Part shown: in pieces, positions 24,701-38,401 of the stretch
How the letters are laid out: each line of letters starts with the position of its first letter
Numbering within the stretch: position 1 is the first letter of the stretch
Translations under genes and position numbers: made by a program
Notes under the pieces: model-generated
Seen by the model: the letters and a program-made list of their open reading frames with translations, nothing else
Databases searched by the model: none
What the model was told of the DNA's origin: nothing
Source of the DNA: Sapria himalayana
Lineage: Eukaryota; Streptophyta; Magnoliopsida; Malpighiales; Rafflesiaceae
Direction: 5' to 3'
Assembly (NCBI GenBank): GCA_029783825.1
Contig: JAREIK010002665.1
Span: forward strand, 41,441-105,440
Length of the DNA stretch: 64,000 nucleotides

Positions 24701-26426
24701 TCCCTTAATTAGGACCTGCAACAATGAAGTAATGTAGCTAATAACCACAAAATTAGGCTAGGTGTATTCTCTTGTCCTGTAGTCGACATTTTTTGAGAAG
24801 AGGTGAAAGAGTAAGCCAAAGTGAATCAGGATGGTAATTGGTATAGAAGGGAAAAGTGAGTAGAAATGTCATTTTTTTTTGTAATCCTTGATATATAAAA
24901 TATCCACTTTTTCCTTCTTTAGTTAGCTTAGTTTGTTCTCCCCTTGGGGCTTATTAAAAGAAAGAGATGGTTCTAGCTCTTTGTTTGGTGAAAGAATTGG
25001 AATGATGAATTATGTGAAGCCATCATTGAATTCAATCACTAGTAAAGAAAGGAAGAATAATCAATCATTATTGTTATGGGCATTCTTTTCAGCTATATCC
25101 AATTCCTCACTTTTATTGAGCACTTCTACTATAAGAAAAGCCTTGATTGGGCTTCTTTTGTGAGTTGTGATTGAATTGAATGTTCCAAGTGCATTCAACA
25201 AGTTTTATATGAATTTGGCCATTGGTATAGGTAGGTGCTTTAACCATTCATGAATGGATGCATAGTGACTCAGTGAGTCAACTAGGTTTTGGTATTCCTT
25301 GAGCTTTTCTTTCTTATGTTAAAAGAGATTCACTAAACGATGAAATAGCAAGATATTTCCACAACAATCAAGATATTAGTTGAGAAGGATGAGTTAGCAA
25401 AGTTAGACAAGATTGTAAAGGACAAGAATATGTATTGATGTACCAGATTTGCTAATGCTCACAGGTTGATGCAATGTATTTCACAAGTTGATTAAAGATT
25501 TATTGGTATATTGATCAGTCTAGCATGGATCGAAATAGAAGCTGATTTGACAAGAAGTTTTTAAAAATGCATTGCACCTTGATAAATAAGGAACATGATG
25601 AATATAGATTAGAGGTTAAATCAGAATCCCACACCCAAAAGGTGTCCCACATGGTCATTCTCCAAAACCCCCCCAAGTAGCAAAGGTGAACAACATAAAA
25701 AAAGCACTCGTTTTTGTAGTGGTTTTGGAAGAACGAAGAAAAAGGTGATATTTTATTAATAGGAACAAGAAAACTCATCTGAGTCACAGAAAAATGCACA
25801 TATGCAATATGAGAATCTTAACTTTGAAGATCTAGTGGTGTTACCCAAAGATTTAGATGAATAGTCTAAGAATAATCGAGATTCATTGAGAATTTACATT
25901 TGGCTTCTGGACTTTGACATCAACAAATTAGGTTTTAATAATCAAATGAACATGTGATAATTTGTTCATAGCAAGTGGAACAAGAAATGCATTGATCTAT
26001 ATTTAATATGTAATAAAAAGATTTCTCATTGCTCTATTTTCACTATGCTTTTGCATTACACTCCTTGTTTGCTGATTGGCATACTGAAAAAAAATATTTT
26101 TTCTTTTGTGGCCAAGATCCTTTTTTTTATTCCAGGCTGCATTTTGCATTCCTTATCTTATCTTCTCATATCATATGTTAGAAAGGGGGTGATGGATTTC
26201 TCCATCCTAGGGTCAAGTAATGGGAATCATTCACACATCACATTGAAATCAAAAAGAGTAACATTCCTTTCCTAACCCTACCTAATTAGCAATGAGGTAG
26301 AGAAATTGGTTGATTCATTATGCTCATGACTTGAAAGCTATCCCCATCTAAACAAACAATTTTTTGAGACAGGAGTGAGGTGGGTGGTCAACTTGAATAT
26401 CAACAAAAAAGGTTGGTTACCCTCTT

Positions 26427-26885
26427 TTGGCTTTATCTGATGCTTCTCGCTCAACAATCATCTCAATAAAGTCTCTAGAAGTAGGAAGTTTTTTATTGAT
26501 AAGTAGGGCTTCTGACGTCGACTCTATAAACGGAGTGAGACTCTTGGCCAACTCTTCCTTTTGCTCTTCTACTTTCATTTTATCAAATTGGAGGATTCGT
26601 CATTCATTTCTTTCCTTCACATTTGAAAGCTCTAGTTTTGCTGGTACTTTGGCCTATGGTGGGGTTAGCTTAGGGTTCAACACTTGTGACAATGCTTCTG
26701 GAGAGGTGCTCAAATCTTCATTTATTTCATTATTAGATATTATATCATTAGAAGAAATAGAACATAAAAAGGGAATTACCATGTTTTTCCATGGGAATTC
26801 TTTTTACCTAAAAATAGCCCTCATAATCATTCAATTGTGCCACATTCGGGGCTATGAGAATCGAACCCAATTCTCTCTCAAATAA
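26427..26885 (+). CDS. Unrecognised 152-codon frame in block I
   Basis: This is the longest open frame in the window, starting near 26427. I do not recognise the product. The sequence is Ser-rich and has no clear membrane segment or domain motif. The opposite strand of its 3' end (about 26850-26800) also reads like protein over a short distance (ERELGSILIAPNVAQLNDYE), then meets stops. The plus frame may therefore be only the shadow of a decayed minus-strand gene. No promoter, splice or start context decides between them. Either reading would be a relic within a decayed block. Confidence 0.2.
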   Translation: MALSDASRSTIISIKSLEVGSFLLISRASDVDSINGVRLLANSSFCSSTFILSNWRIRHSFLSFTFESSSFAGTLAYGGVSLGFNTCDNASGEVLKSSFISLLDIISLEEIEHKKGITMFFHGNSFYLKIALIIIQLCHIRGYENRTQFSLK

Positions 26886-28233
26886 AGCTTATCCACTCAT
26901 CTATTGTGAATTAACCTTTCGATTAGATAAGAAAATCACTATTTACAGAGCATATATTATCCTCGTCGATAGACTTGCATGTTTTAATGAAAATTGAAGT
27001 CTTTCTTCGAATGGCACTCTTCAAAGAGAAATAGATTCTTTTATATCTTCACTTATGAAATCGATAGAAAGAAGGCATGCAAGAGTGATATATTCTATAT
27101 TACTATGATAGCACCAATGATAGAAGGAGACATTAGGAGCTAATCATTATAAGGACGATAATTTTAGAACAAATCTTTATTCCATTACTACTCGATGAGT
27201 TAAGTGAGATAAGACCAATTGATTGAAGAAACTGTAGGAGTCCCGGGAAGATAAAGGTAAGACAAACCAATCCATTATTCTAACTTTGCACTGACTTATC
27301 ACTCATAGCATATATTATATCTGATCAATGATTCCAAATCATTCATATGCTTCTTCACTTTTACTATCATAGAAAGCCCTCTTTTCATAATGATGTTATA
27401 TATGCAAGCATCATTTTATTATAATACATCACATAATTGGCACTATATTGAAAGTCAAAGATAAAGAGAGAGTACTATAGGAAACATGACATTCAAATGC
27501 CCTTGATCCTATCCAAAGGAAAGGACTACATTGGAACCTCCTAACTCAAATAGCACTTCACACCTTGATTTACTACAAAAGCCAAAATAAAAAGAAATCA
27601 GAATTAGTACCATTGACTGGATGAATAAACAACCTTCATTGATTTTGCCCATCTAGCCACTAGCACATCACATGCTTGCAAAAAAAAAGGCTTAGAAAAA
27701 GTTAGTTTCGTTCCTATAGTCATTCCTCTCTCTAGTAGCAATAGGGTATTCAGCTGGTGGTAGTAGATAAAAAAAGGCTATCTATCCAAGGAGAAATCTC
27801 ATCAGTGCTAGTGGCTCATTTGACACCTCTACTCCCAACCAAATTTGTACGATGTTCTAATCCTATAGAGCAAGGGTAGTTTGATAAGACATAGACAATT
27901 CCTACTAGCAAGCTAAAGGAAAAGATCTCATCTTCTTCATCTCTTCTTTCCCTTGGGGTACTTCACTCAAACTAATCAGTCTTGGCTTGGTGCTGGGCCT
28001 AGAATGGAAGAAAATATAATTCACCAATAGGCATATTATGAAAAATGCAATTTAAAGTGCCAATCTCAACTCCTCCTTTGGACCCTCACCTCATGAAGTC
28101 TTGATGGCAGATAATTCAATGTAAGCTTGATTGCTAGTAGTTGGAGGGAAGCCCACACTTAATACTTAGTTACTTCAAAAAGACTGAGCTTAACCATACT
28201 TCTAAGAAAGATACACACCTGGCTTGGCGACTC

Positions 28234-28482
28234 CTACCTCATTAATAAGGTTTCCTCTCTTTTAAGAAAATATAAAAGAAGGGTGCAACCTTTCCAAGAG
28301 GTAGAAGCTACCCTAAGTCCTACAGTTACTTCCTGTTGTTTTCTTTCAATGGCTTCTAGTTGAAATGTTAGCTCTCTTGCTTTCTCTTTGCTTGGTACTC
28401 TCCTAACTAAACTAGTAGACATTCCTCCAAGAGCTAACTCGTTGACACCTAGCTGGGGATCAACAACTATATGGTATATCAC
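28234..28482 (-). CDS. Unrecognised 82-codon frame in block I
   Basis: A hydrophilic minus-strand frame with a charged, possibly helical middle (SKEKARELTFQLEAIERKQQ). It resembles coding sequence more than most frames of the block, but no family is recognised. It is flanked by stops on both sides and is probably part of a decayed longer frame. Confidence 0.2.
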   Translation of the reverse strand: MIYHIVVDPQLGVNELALGGMSTSLVRRVPSKEKARELTFQLEAIERKQQEVTVGLRVASTSWKGCTLLLYFLKREETLLMR

Positions 28483-31400
28483 TATTGAAAATTAACTCTT
28501 AGTTATATTCAACCATCAAAAAAGAATCCATCATTTAAATGAATTTTCACTCTTTCAGGTGATTACTTCATACAGTTCAAATATTAACCACGTTCCTAGT
28601 CCCACATTCCTAGTACCACAAACATTAGGCTTAATAGGGAAGACATGGAAATGAAATTTTGAATGGAATTTCCTACCACACCTACCATATTTTGAGTCGA
28701 GACATTATGAAAAGATCGGATGGCTCGAGTACCAATGTTTAAGTGATATTTGACTTGATTGAATAGAGAATCTCTTTCGGATAAAAAGTGTTGCTTTAAG
28801 CCTCTAGTAACAATATAGTTTATCTGATAGCTTACTTGATTAAAAAGATTTTAGGAATGGACCATTCGGGGGACACATACCTCTAAGATGGTATACTTGA
28901 GAAAGGGGGAATTCCAAGTTTCAAAGATCGGTGCTTTATGAACATCTCCATAGTGGGACTAGGTTGTATCAAAAACTCTTTTCTTTGTACCAGTGCTATC
29001 ACATTTCTTTTAGATTATCAATTTTTTAAATGAGTCTCTTGGTTAGACCTTTTTATTTCTTTAGTCACAAAAATAATTATGTTTTCTGTTGGGGAACTCT
29101 TCTAGGGACCCTACTTAACTAGAGGCTAGCATCTAGACTAGGGTACTATAGTGCATCACCTTGGATGAGGTCACTCTCATTTTGAGTTAATTGGCTGTTG
29201 TTCTTTTTTTTGTGGGTCATAAATCAAGGATCAATTGGCATAATGATCCTTTCAATTGATTAGTTCGGTTTCAAGACTTCTCCTTAAAAAGTTCCAATGG
29301 AATCGAACGTATCAAAGTTGTTATCTCTTGGCATAGTTGAAACTCAAATGTAAGAGAGCATATTCCTTAATAAGAAGCTATAACTATTGGATGAATATCA
29401 GATTCAGGAAATGAAAGATTGGACCACTCTCCTTGCTTTCTCTCAAAATTTTCATTAGAGGATGCTGATTTTTGGTTGAGTTCTCCCACAATAGCATCAA
29501 TGAATCAATCGAAGCAATCATGAGATCGTATGGCATAATGCAAAGTTTACATCTCAGTGATTCTAGGTCATAAAATTTATTTTTATCCCACTCTCTTTTT
29601 ACATAGACAACTAGTTGTGGTGTATCCCCCCTCTATGTTGACCTAATAGTAGTCAAGTGCCTTTTACAATCGCTCAATTTTGAGAGAATAGCATAATGTT
29701 TCATGTCTTAAGCATGATCAGGGTTTAGGTTATGATTATAGTTAGATTGTAGGCAAAGGGGGAGAGCTAGCTAGAGTATTTGATAATATGTGATATCTAA
29801 GAAGATGCATAGAATTAAAAAGAAGCTAATTTTCCATTTTAATCTAATTAAGTATTATCAAAATAATGCCTCATCTTCTACCTCAACAAGATAGGTACAA
29901 AAGGTAAAGGAATCAGAGTCCAAGCTGAAAAAGGTAGCATAGTGGAAGCAACAATACCTATTGCACATAGCTCTTTCTTGGGCAAGACAAAATATGCTGC
30001 TTGGATCTTTGCATGACTAGGATTTTGGCCTTTTGTTTGTACTTTTAATCATGCATTTTTGCCATTAATTATAAGATTCGAGCTTGACTTAGCCTGATAT
30101 TATGCCTTATGGTGCTAGAATAACAAATTGATGCTATGCATTATGCCTTAACTTAACCTAACAATGATCCGAGTAGACTTTTAAAAGAGTAAACTGAGCC
30201 CTTTTTAAAAATCCTAGCATAACAAATTTACACTAGGTCCCTTCTTTGAGTCTGCTAGAAAGATGATGGTGATAGAATATGTATTCTTTGATAGAGAAGA
30301 TGCCAACAAAAGAATAAGGTAATCAGATTTTATGAATCTAAATGCATTGTATATAGAACATAAATGGTCCTATCCACTACTCGCTCATGTTGTTGAACTC
30401 TAAAAGGAATAACTTACTATCTTTCCAAGCTCGATTGAAAGGAGAGGAATGAGATCAACTGGTAAAGAAGTGTTGTTCAATCATTTCTTTCTTCTCCTAT
30501 TGCTATTTTTATTCTAGTTTTCCTACCATTTCATGAGCCTTAAAAGTTGGGGCATGCAAAGTGATTAAATGCTATTTTATGGGCACTAGCATACTAAGTG
30601 ATTCTCTTCCTTAGCACAATTTTTTTGAAAAGAAGGATTCCACCAGTCTTTGAATAAAGGACAATGATTACAGGTCAAAGCAATGATCCCATTGAAAACT
30701 TATAGCCCTAGAAAACACACAAAATAACTCATGGATCAAATTTGTGATTGGCATACGACTAGGTAGCAAGGACATCCAAAGGTACGTAACAACTTGTAAT
30801 CATGTGTATTGTGAGAGATGAACGCCCATGGTTAAACCATTTGTGTCACTATAGCTCGATTGATAAAAAATAGAATAGTCTTTATTATATGGAGGGCTAG
30901 GTTAGAGCTCACATTAAATAAGAATAAAGCTCGGATTCCTAGCATGAATTATCGACTGTGCCATTAGAGACTAGAAGGATCGTCCACTTGTTTTTGTAAA
31001 GAAATATCACCACTCCGTGGGCATATTCCGTTGCTCTCTTAAGCTATCACTCACTTTATGAGTGCAACCAATAAACTTTTAATTAAAATACAATGTCGGC
31101 ATGTACTAGTAGTAAGAATGTGCTATTCATTTGAAAAAGGATGGTGATACTCTTTATGTAGGTATTTCCATTCATTTCATTTGGATTTCAAACTAGCCTA
31201 AGGTTGAACGTGGGCAATTTTTTTATTAAAGGAAGAGATGGAAAGATTTGATCATCTTTGATTTGAAGAAGGTGCTAGGCTAGAGAATCTATTCCTGGAT
31301 GTATTGCTACTAGAAGGGAGGAATCCTACCATTCCTTTCACTAGAAAAAGCTATAAAGAATGAATACTAGGCAAAGTAGCTATTGATTCTTATAAGGATG

Positions 31401-34098
31401 CAAGAAAGATAGCACAACCTACTGAGCTAGGTTAAACCAATCTTTTCTTCTTGATTTATTCAAGACCTATCATGGCATAATGCTAGTATAGAAAGAAGTA
31501 GGCGCTAGTGACTAGATGAAATTTCTTTTTTTGCTCATAGACTCTATCTCTATTTTTTCTATACATTGGGTAAAGAGGCTCGTACGTACACACCAGAGAA
31601 GAAATTTCCCTTTTAAGGCTAACTTCGCCCTAGAGGGATTTGAACCAGCATTTTTTCCACCTATAGCTAGAATGACTTAAAATTAATCGACCATTATCAG
31701 GTTTGCCTTCCAACTTTTATGTGAGAAAGATAGAGTCAAGTCACTTTAGCTCTAGACATTCTGCCACTGTCTTGTCATCTCGAAGAAAGAGTCAAACAGG
31801 TAGGCATAATCTATTGAGCAGAATTGTGACAATTCATGGAAACAAATGCATCCTCAGCCTTTTTTGATGTCGAATTATACTTTGTAGTATTTACTTTCAC
31901 TTGAGAAAAGGAATCAAGATCGATATGCTGCTTATGTTGCAATCCAATCGCTTCATTGAAATCCAATTCTTGGTTCATATAATGTTCATTGACTCCAGCT
32001 TTCATCATAAGTAATATTAGTTATAATCAGTCTCGATAAGTTCTTTTTTCCTTTAGTAATTAGTAGTGTGTTTCCTCTATATATCTAGTTAAATTCTTGA
32101 GTTAGTCTAGTCTGGGTTTAACTCAAAAAAAGATGGAGGAGCGTCATATCGCTTCCAAAGACTAGTACAAAGATACTTCTTTTTCCAATGACAAGAAGTA
32201 GAGGAGGTGCCTTAAGGTTAATGCTTAATGATTTGCTTTGTATGGGCTTGCATCTAATGCCTTCCACACAATTTCCTTCACAATCATGGTAAAGAGAGGA
32301 GATCAAAGAATGCAACACTTCAGTCATAAATGCGGGTACAACAATAAGAACAAGATGTAAAATACTTAATCAGCATGTAATAAAAGCCAAGCTTCATGCA
32401 ATTGCTTATCTCCTAAAAGGGAATCAACCATAACCTTGTCAAGGCAAGATGAGATATGGGTCTCTACATGAGAAAAGATAGAGCAAATTGTTGTCTCATC
32501 GGTAGATTATTCATTCAAAAGGTGGAGCTGCAATAATTGCTTAAGTACTAATGGGAAAGTTTCCATGGTGTTGTTCTTTCGACTATCTCATCCCAATCAC
32601 TAGCGTTCCTTTCGTGCCAAGCAACTTGTATAGTTTTTTTAACACTGTGTAGCTACTTTTAGTAATGGTGAAAAAAACTAAGGACATATCATAGTTCAAG
32701 CTGCTGGTTACTACTTGTTCCAAAACACTTTCTCCATTTTGGTCTTATGAGAAAAGGAATTCTTAATAACTTGATTATCCAATCCGAAGCTAATACTATG
32801 GCTTTGGGTGCAATCTCTTGGAGTGAGTCAAGTCTCAAAGTATACAGCAATCACTCGAAAGTGAATTTTTTTTTGTCGAGGAATGACTCTTTAATTCGAA
32901 TCAATCAAGAACTTTTCTTTATCTAATGTCATGATAGAACAATCTCAAGTGTTAGTCGAAAGGCTTATTTGGATGGTGACCCTGGTGATAGGAAGGAGAG
33001 CTAAAAGTATAGTAGCAAATCCTTCTCACTTTTTAATTTTGAGTTTTTCTTTTGTGGTCAAGAGACTAGACTTCTTCTCCAAGCCTCGGCACCTTAAGCG
33101 CTAGTTTTGCTTTCACATCTGGAGGCCGTTCAATGGTCACATTCCACTCACCATCGTTATGTAGATGTTCCATGGACGGGCAGCCCATTTTGGGTACCTG
33201 ATGGCATGCTATAGATCAGATCCTTAGTCTTAATGATGAACATAAAAAGATGACCCTAGCACAAGAATAAATCCTAAGTGAAGTGACTCTCTCCCCCCTA
33301 GGTGTGTTCTTCTTTGTGGATGGCATTTCTGATTAAGTAATGGAGTAAAAAAAAACATATTACTAAGAAGTTAGAAAAACTACTACTTTTCACCCCCATT
33401 CTTGAATGTGTATCTACCCTTTCTTCTTTCTTAGCATTCCTTTACAAACTAGTAACATAAGATTCTTTGGGTTAGGCCCCTTTTCTATGGTCTTTGATGG
33501 CTTTAGCAACCCTTCTATCAGAGCATATCTATACAGATACAGATCAGCTGAAGCAACCTTATCATATAGTTTACACATCAATACAAAATGGAAAAATAGA
33601 CTAGAGGCTCTCTATCATCTTTCAATGATCGGAGCATCAAAGAAATAAAGAAAAGAAGGATATTGGCTCCAAGCAATAGTATGGTAACATTTTTAATAGG
33701 TAAACTTGGTCTTTAACTAAGACACTCTGCAAACAAATGGACTAGACAATCATTCATGAAGGTCTTTAGGTAGCCCTGAATAAGGATTCCTTGGAGATAA
33801 TGGTTGATGGGCCGATGATGGCCTAAACCTAAATTATATGACAACCCAACTTTCTCCCAAACAAAGAGCCCTATAACACTAGTGAAAAAGAGTGATTGAG
33901 ACTCTAAAAATCCAGCATCATAAAACTAAGTGAGTGTGGATAACCTTATTCCTTTGTAGGTATTAATGAATAATCCCAAAAGGTTCTTCTGAAGGGGGGA
34001 GAAATCCATAGTTCAGTCTCGAACCTTCAATCTTTTTGCAGACTCAATATAGACTATACTAGAGACAAGAGATTTTTATATAGATGTCTAAACCCTAG

Positions 34099-34812
34099 TC
34101 AGGTTGGCTTTGTACAAAGTTGCCACCTTGGAATCCATGATTCAGATATCATTTCCAAGGATAGCATACCTAGTGAAGCAGCGACCCAAATAAACTTTTT
34201 GTGCACAAACATAGGCCACCTATGTTTGTTACATAATCCATGATGCAAATAATTATACAGATGCAGACCACTCTTCGTATAGATGTTTTTCACATATAAT
34301 GTGACTATATGGTCAAAGAGCAAGTGTCATCTATTGAACTAACATAGGCCACCAATCTGTGGCATATTTGAGGTCAAATGAGAATACTTTTTTTTTGCTC
34401 TAACCTTTTGTTTTGATAAGCTAATAGATAAACCTGAATAGAGGTTCCATCCATTGGTAGAGTCCGCTACAACCCCATGATAAAATAATGAATTTTTTTT
34501 AGTACCCTCTTGAAGCAAGAGTTTCCTATTACAAACAATCACCTCTTGCTGTGTGAATAAGCAATGCTACCCTGATATGAGTCCCTTGCTATAAGAAACT
34601 TATTTGGGAGAGGTTTCAAAAGGGAATTCCTCATCCATCTTATTCACTTCCAATTCAAAAAATGTAAAGAGCTTGAATCCATAATTGTAGGTTTCTTGAG
34701 ACTCACGAAATATATAGAAATTGGATCGATGGAATGGATACCAATCATAAGGTTTCCATAGTAGTGAACCAGTATAGGGAGCCATACCCTTAAGAAGCTC
34801 TTGAATGAACAT
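34099..34812 (-). pseudogene. Unidentified pseudogene of about 240 codons
   Basis: Three minus-strand open stretches (34600-34812, 34339-34542, 34099-34323) share one reading frame and are separated only by short gaps containing four or five stops in all. Read through, they give about 237 codons of protein-like composition with aromatic and basic residues: WKPYDWYPFHRSNFYIF near the start, HHGLCNKHRWPMFVHKKF and ESWIPRW near the end. Same-frame continuity over 700 bp is unlikely by chance and points to a former gene decayed by point mutation. I do not recognise the family. A lost mitochondrial ORF or a mobile-element protein are both possible. Confidence 0.45.
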
Positions 34813-35864
34813 AGTTCACAAACAAATTAGAACCATATTTAAGATGTTTAGAAGGGGATGCTCTCCATGATGGAACCCACTAAACATCCTGACACATGGG
34901 AGTGGATTTCATCCTAGGTTAGTACCTAAGTTAAGCCCTGAATTAATTCCTAACATCAAGAATTACAATCAGGAAGAAAGGACATGGGGCCGAAACTCTA
35001 CATTATATAGCTCAACAAAGTGATAAGTCGTATGAGGAGTAAACATTGGATCTAAGATATGATTGGTCAATCTCTTTACAAGAGGAAGGGCTCAACACAA
35101 GCTAAACAAAGATAGATATAGCTTTACCAAGTAATCCTCTTGACATTTTATCATTTGATAAGGGAAAGATAAGATGATCATAGGATATCTTGAGTCCTTT
35201 TCAAACGAAACTAGAAAAGGCAACAAACCACTTTGTGCCTATTGTTTGTGTAGAATGTAATTTCTTATTGAATAACTGGAGTTAATTAGTGTGAAATCAC
35301 TTTTTAGAGGATAATATGAAGCTACTCACTAGCTCATTTTACCATTGAGGACTTCTTACTACTCATTTTAGACTTCTATTTTTTTCATTGTCAATTAGCT
35401 TAGGGTTCTAAGGTAGTCTGGACCCAAAACTCAGAATAGCTATGCACGATAAAGGGCTTGCTTGAAAACCATAGATAGGCAACTACCTTTAGAGCTTGAG
35501 CAAAGTGAAAGGTCCGAAGAACTCCAAATCAAAAAGCATGGAAAGAGAACAAAAGTAAAAAGGAAGAGTAGCACTGTTGCTGAGTGTCTACCTAATGAGT
35601 ATTAGACTAACTAGCATTGAACGTGCTTGACTTTCAAGTAGTACTTCTTGCTTTCACTGGACTATCCTTAATTCTAGAGCAAGATAAATCACAAAAGTAT
35701 AAAATGACACCTAGCAAGAGGAAAGGATTGGAAACACGGAGCATCCTTGGTTGAGCAAGATGCAAAAGTTTCTAGCATTTTTAAGTAAAGAAGTAGAAAG
35801 CATAAGCCCTGACAAGCATATGAAAAGGGTATATGACATATAGTACCTCCTAGACCATTAACCA

Positions 35865-36071
35865 TTAGATATCTATATTAGCAATATAAACGTGCAGTAC
35901 TTCACTAGCTACCATTGGCTTGTTGGAAAAAAGGGCCATTATTTTATTTCTTAGCCGCAGCCATACCAACTTTAGCTTATGTTGACAGATAATGCCCTTA
36001 CTTAGTCTCTTCCACTTGTTTACTCTTCTATTGATAAAGAAGAATGTGAACCATATAGTTGATTGGGACAT
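35865..36071 (-). CDS. Unrecognised 68-codon frame in block I
   Basis: A minus-strand frame with a hydrophobic start and a basic middle (NRRVNKWKRLSKG). No family is recognised and there is no supporting context. It is listed because the composition is protein-like; it may be chance. Confidence 0.12.
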   Translation of the reverse strand: MSQSTIWFTFFFINRRVNKWKRLSKGIICQHKLKLVWLRLRNKIMALFSNKPMVASEVLHVYIANIDI

Positions 36072-37563
36072 CTATCTCTGGTGGTCTTTTGCATCGCCAT
36101 TAGTCTATTTTTTTATCTTTCTTCATTAAAATGATGAGTTGATTCATACAGTGACTCACATAGTCTCTAGAAGAGTTGTTAAAGCGGCACAACGATGTTT
36201 ATTTCTTATAAATGAATACAATCACTCAAAAGTTCACTTTGAACATTTTTCTTTTAGTTGGAAAAGAAAGAATCTCATTCACATTTATGGAGACATGTAT
36301 TGCTAGCCCTTGAGAGTCAACTTGACCAAGAAGATAAGGCTAATTGAATAGTGTGTACTCCACATCGGATGGGAGACCCCCTTGAAGGTGGGATCCAAAC
36401 ATTGATATTATTTTATAGTTTGAAAAAGTTAGGTAGTCTTGACTGAGAAAAGCTCTATAATAAAATGCATGGATGTCAGTCTTGTCTTTCGATTGCCCGA
36501 ACTCATACAAGGCCAATACCTACCAAATAGGCCCTCTCATATGGACTGTGTCACTTAGTGCTGGAATATGAACTCATTGTACAAATCCATCTCAAGAAGC
36601 CCATAAACTACTGCATATACTTCTGCTTATTAGCTTTTCATGCCTAAAAAATGACTCCTCTATCTGGGGTATGTAGGTCATTAATAACTTCCCCGACTTT
36701 CTGTCTACAGGGAAGCATGCACTTTCTTTTCCTCATCTCATCTTCCTTTTGATCGGACTTCCATTTATCCTTGGCCTATCTTGAATAGGACTAGTAGAAA
36801 AGCGTGAGAGTTGTGGGTATTCCTTCATTTTCCAAAAGGGAAATGAGTAGATAGCTATATCAATCTAACACGCAAACTAATATGATTTGGAAAATTCCAT
36901 GTATTCATTTGCTTATGCTGGGGGCTGAAATAGTGTGCATTACCAAATGAGCTCTCTATTTTCCTTGTCTTGTACCCCTTTCTTGAAGGGCAATTGCTCT
37001 TTTGGGTGCATGGATCAAACCTTCCTCATGCGAGTTATATCACTCGCTACCAATTCCTCTTCTTTCTCACTTCTAAGACTATGCTTTCTCATTTGGCCTA
37101 CTCTTTCCAATAAATGCTCACCTTTTATGTGGTTATAGATGGAAGGCATAGGGTTTGAGTGAGTCAGACAAGTCAGAGACGGGCAACCAATCTGAAACAT
37201 GCTCACAAGTCAGCTAAATTGTGCTTCTCTAGTTCTTCGGTTATTCTCCACTTTGCCTCAATTAGACTATTTAGTAGCACAAGTCTTAGTCATTCCTAAA
37301 AGTTTGACTCGATCCATTAAGTGATATAAGCTTTATTCCTTTTCCCCAAATCTAACTCAGTCAATTTTCCTATGCTCTCTTTCATGATCTACTCATGGAA
37401 GATGACTGATCCAATGACTAAGACTCAAAACGGTTAGATACGTAGCTTTTTATCTTTTTCTCTTTTCCTAAACCCACCTTGATCTTAGCAAATATGAGAA
37501 AAGAAGGAAAGAGCTCTTCCCATCCCACACCTCCAAGCCTATCTATGATCTACTCTTTTCCTC

Positions 37564-37596
37564 TTACATGGGCCTACTCTTGGTAGGCCCATGTAA
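37564..37596. repeat. Perfect 14-bp stem-loop
   Basis: TTACATGGGCCTAC (37564-37577) faces its exact reverse complement (37583-37596) across a 5-nt loop. CTCTT on the left and AAAAAGAG on the right could extend the stem with a small bulge. Strong stem-loops of this kind often mark transcript 3' ends in plant mitochondrial DNA. Confidence 0.9.
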
Positions 37597-37723
37597 AAAG
37601 AGCCACTGCACTACTTTACATTGGTCAGGCTGGGTAATGTTTCAGGGCCTTGTGCTTTCAATTTGAGGAAATAAGATGCTATGAGAATTTCTACGCAGAT
37701 AAGCAGGGTGACTCACCCACCAC

Positions 37724-37756
37724 TTAGAGAGGGGGGGAGGAGAGGGGGGGAAGATT
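37724..37756 (+). repeat. G-rich purine tract
   Basis: Two long G runs (7 and 8 G) lie within an uninterrupted purine stretch, with potential for a G-quadruplex or triplex. Confidence 0.8.
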
Positions 37757-38401
37757 TGTCTGTGCCGTTAAAGTTATGCCAAATTCAGAATGACCAAAAT
37801 ATACTGATAAATGAGATTCAAACTATAATTCCAGTCAAGTATGAATGAGTTTTGGTACCTATTTTATGTGGTGATTTTGGTGTGTTATAGAGCACAAACA
37901 AACATGAGAATTAACTATAAGGTTGTGAAGAAGAAATCCATGGGTCCCAAAAAGCTCTCAAAATATCTCTAATTCAATAGAAAAAGTTTAGGTGAAGCTC
38001 ATTGTTTTGGAAAAAATGATTCATAAGACGAGGCAAATTTTCTTAAATGGGGTAAGAAACTTACTTGAGATGACCGATGAACCTAAGAAAGGGATTTAGA
38101 ATATGAGGAAGCAACTGGAAGGGAAGCAATTGGGCTAGATTGCAGATCTTCTTGAGTAGTCTTAGCATGGGAAAGATAAAGTAATCACCACCGAGAAGAA
38201 AGATGTTGTGCCGGGTGACTAGAATCCTCTAAGGTCAGCTGGATAGGCTAACAATGGGCAGAAGATGCCGTGCAAAGCTGCCGGCATGAAGAGTGAGGCC
38301 GATCCACGATGTCGCCTGGAGGAGGATGGGGTTCGAGTCAGTGACCATGAGGCCACAATACATCTTCATAACCATTCTTCCCCCGAAGATTATTAAGTAG
38401 A

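Noticed and set aside
26840..26900. Second tRNA-like T-arm (GGGTTCGATTC on the minus strand)
   Set aside because: Only the T-arm fits. D-arm, anticodon arm and acceptor are absent.
27806..27820. TTGACACCTCTAC, identical to the hAT terminal repeat
   Set aside because: There is no GC-rich subterminal zone, no partner end and no target duplication nearby. Probably chance or a footprint.
31610..31710. tRNA-like T-arm on the minus strand (GGTTCAAATCC box)
   Set aside because: The box matches a tRNA B box, but the T-stem does not pair and no clover-leaf or acceptor stem could be drawn. It could be a decayed organellar tRNA; a covariance scan would decide.
36352..36375. USE-like CTCCACATCGG in block I
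   Set aside because: No TATA box at the right spacing and no snRNA sequence follows.
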